From Chitinophaga oryziterrae (GTDB lineage Bacteria > Bacteroidota > Bacteroidia > Chitinophagales > Chitinophagaceae), in NCBI RefSeq assembly GCF_009758125.1, contig NZ_WRXO01000003.1, positions 682,001-746,000 of the forward strand: a stretch of DNA of 64,000 bases, in the 5' to 3' direction. The notes under the pieces are model-generated. The model saw only the letters and a program-made list of their open reading frames with translations. It was not told the DNA's origin and made no database searches. Positions 62,576 to 64,000 of this stretch are shown piece after piece (positions within the stretch are counted from its first letter, which is position 1; each line of letters opens with the position of its first letter). Both the position numbers and the translations under genes were made by a program.

Positions 62576-64000
62576 ATGCAAATAACTGAAGAGATCAAAG
62601 CAAGAAGGACCAACACCCGGGAACAGGCCCTGCTCATGATGGACATGGTGCCGCTTTCCGATACGGACAGTAAATACAACCTGCTTTCTTCTGCTGCCAC
62701 CTATCTGAACGATCCGGAAGTGATCGGCAAATGGATCGGCCTGATCGCAGCGGAGACGGATACACGTTTACAGGCTGATATGTTGCAACGCCTTGCAGCG
62801 GGTGGCTTACAGCCTATCCCGGATAAGGAGGCCTTCATTCAGCTGTTGTCCGATACTTTACAGCAGAATGAATCAAGAGACATCATTTTACCATTGCTGG
62901 GAAGATTCTCCATCACAAATCTTACTGCGCGGCAAAAGCTCATGGACTTTTACCGCGAACATAATAACGCCGATACCCGCCGCCAGATCCTTTCCTGGTT
63001 ACTGATACCGGTAGAGGCCAGTGAAGAAGACATTACCTTTTACCGGGAAGTACTGGAAGAGACAGATACTGTCAATAAACTGGTGCTGGTCAATCGCCTG
63101 TTATTACAGAATAAAATGGACAGCGAACAGATAGCCGGGTTATTGCAACCCATCACACCGGACGTGATCAAGGAGATGGTGTTGCGCTATTGCCTGGACC
63201 GCTCCCTTGTATTACCTGAGCCGCTGTGTGAACTGGTCCGTTCCGATAAGAACCCCGGCGTACGCAGATTCAGTATACAATTGCTGGCCGTACATCCTAT
63301 CAGTGATACCGCGGTCATGGACACACTGCTGAAAGCATTGCAGTCAGATCCTGATGAAGCGGTGCGGCAGGCAGCCATGATGATATTTACTTACAGCATT
63401 TCGCTGACCCCTGCCAATATTGAATACCTCTGTAATTGCCTGCTGGCGGAGAAAAATGTACAGATGGCATTGCAGTTATTACAACTGCTGGCCCCTTATT
63501 CCGTGAATAATATTATCCTGTCAGAAGCCTTATGGACTTTGCTGGATAAGCCTTTGCAGGCAAATGTGGCCATTGGGATCTATGATATTCTTGGTAAACA
63601 GGTGCCGGTAAACATATCCTTCCTGGATAAATTCGTTGCGGCATATGATAAAGAGCAAAGAGATGATGCCAAAGCAGTGATCTTAAAAGCGATCAGCACA
63701 GCAATGAATGAAGGAGGGGAGTGGAACGACTTCTATCTCAAAGCATTGCAGGCTCCCTCTCCCGCTATCCGCGAATGGGCGATACGGGGTATCAATATGA
63801 TACCACTCACGCCCGAAAATTCCGGTGCAGTAGCAGCAGCGGCGTCTGTCCTGTTACAACAGGAACTGAACCGCGATCTGCGGATAAACCTCGCCCGTAA
63901 AATCAGTAAGATCCCTCTGCTGCCGGCTGAAACCGTGCAGATCTTTACCCGGCTGGTGGACCATGACGCCAATGATCAGATGGTAAGCATCGCCACTTAC
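62576..64000 (+). CDS. HEAT-like repeat protein, cut by the window end
   Basis: A reading from ATG 62576 continues without a stop to the edge, 475 codons. It is made of helical pairs, for example SLLSSAATYLNDP-like, PEPLCELVRSDKNPGVRRFS, LLKALQSDPDEAVRQAAMMI and YLKALQAPSPAIREWAIRGI, which are HEAT/armadillo-type units. No enzyme motif is seen. Third gene of the DUF4132 operon. Confidence 0.85.
   Translation, partial: MQITEEIKARRTNTREQALLMMDMVPLSDTDSKYNLLSSAATYLNDPEVIGKWIGLIAAETDTRLQADMLQRLAAGGLQPIPDKEAFIQLLSDTLQQNESRDIILPLLGRFSITNLTARQKLMDFYREHNNADTRRQILSWLLIPVEASEEDITFYREVLEETDTVNKLVLVNRLLLQNKMDSEQIAGLLQPITPDVIKEMVLRYCLDRSLVLPEPLCELVRSDKNPGVRRFSIQLLAVHPISDTAVMDTLLKALQSDPDEAVRQAAMMIFTYSISLTPANIEYLCNCLLAEKNVQMALQLLQLLAPYSVNNIILSEALWTLLDKPLQANVAIGIYDILGKQVPVNISFLDKFVAAYDKEQRDDAKAVILKAISTAMNEGGEWNDFYLKALQAPSPAIREWAIRGINMIPLTPENSGAVAAAASVLLQQELNRDLRINLARKISKIPLLPAETVQIFTRLVDHDANDQMVSIATY

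Overview
The window looks like a chromosomal stretch of a soil-type Bacteroidota bacterium, most likely Chitinophagaceae (Chitinophaga-like). The signs are SusC/SusD outer-membrane pairs, FecR/ECF-sigma pairs, a type IX secretion (type B) sorted protein, an IS66 element, many AraC/HxlR/LytTR regulators and TAnnTTTG-type -7 promoter elements. No tRNA, rRNA or CRISPR array was recognised.

Region 1 (1-23.5 kb) is a mosaic of small housekeeping and accessory genes: an S9 peptidase, a Tet(X)-like flavin monooxygenase, an AAA ATPase behind a 97-bp palindrome, a DinB protein, an HxlR-controlled NmrA-type reductase, a NEW3/ABC transporter operon, an AraC-SDR pair with visible operator repeats, and a second AraC-SDR pair whose AraC has been reduced to its C-terminus beside inserted accessory genes. 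A DUF1016 nuclease-fold gene follows. Then comes a small foreign-looking module (19.0-22.7 kb) with two related DUF6266-like proteins, a DnaD-like protein, a DnaC-like helicase-loader relative with a ruined P-loop, and a LytTR protein.

Region 2 (23.6-51 kb) is visibly more A+T-rich and is a duplicated nutrient-uptake island. Unit 1 is a dead ECF sigma gene, SusC1, SusD1, and an AraC pair whose second member is cut by IS66. Unit 2 is FecR/sigma (divergent), SusC2, SusD2, a GH2 glycosidase with a TPR-like tail, a decayed IS4-type transposase, a large secreted S9 peptidase, a small exported DUF6520-like peptide, and an intact AraC pair. The two AraC pairs form direct repeats of about 1.9 kb, 19 kb apart. 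The inferred picture is an outer-membrane transport system coupled to a glycosidase and a peptidase, under an unusual double AraC control, which was duplicated and is now being eroded in one copy.

Region 3 (51-64 kb) returns to ordinary base composition: a T9SS type-B protein with PKD-like repeats, a sigma/anti-sigma pair with a TPR tail, a lipoprotein, a PKD/beta-barrel-like protein, and an operon with a 135-aa protein, a 1666-aa DUF4132 (YehI/MolR-like) protein and a HEAT-like repeat protein that runs off the window end.
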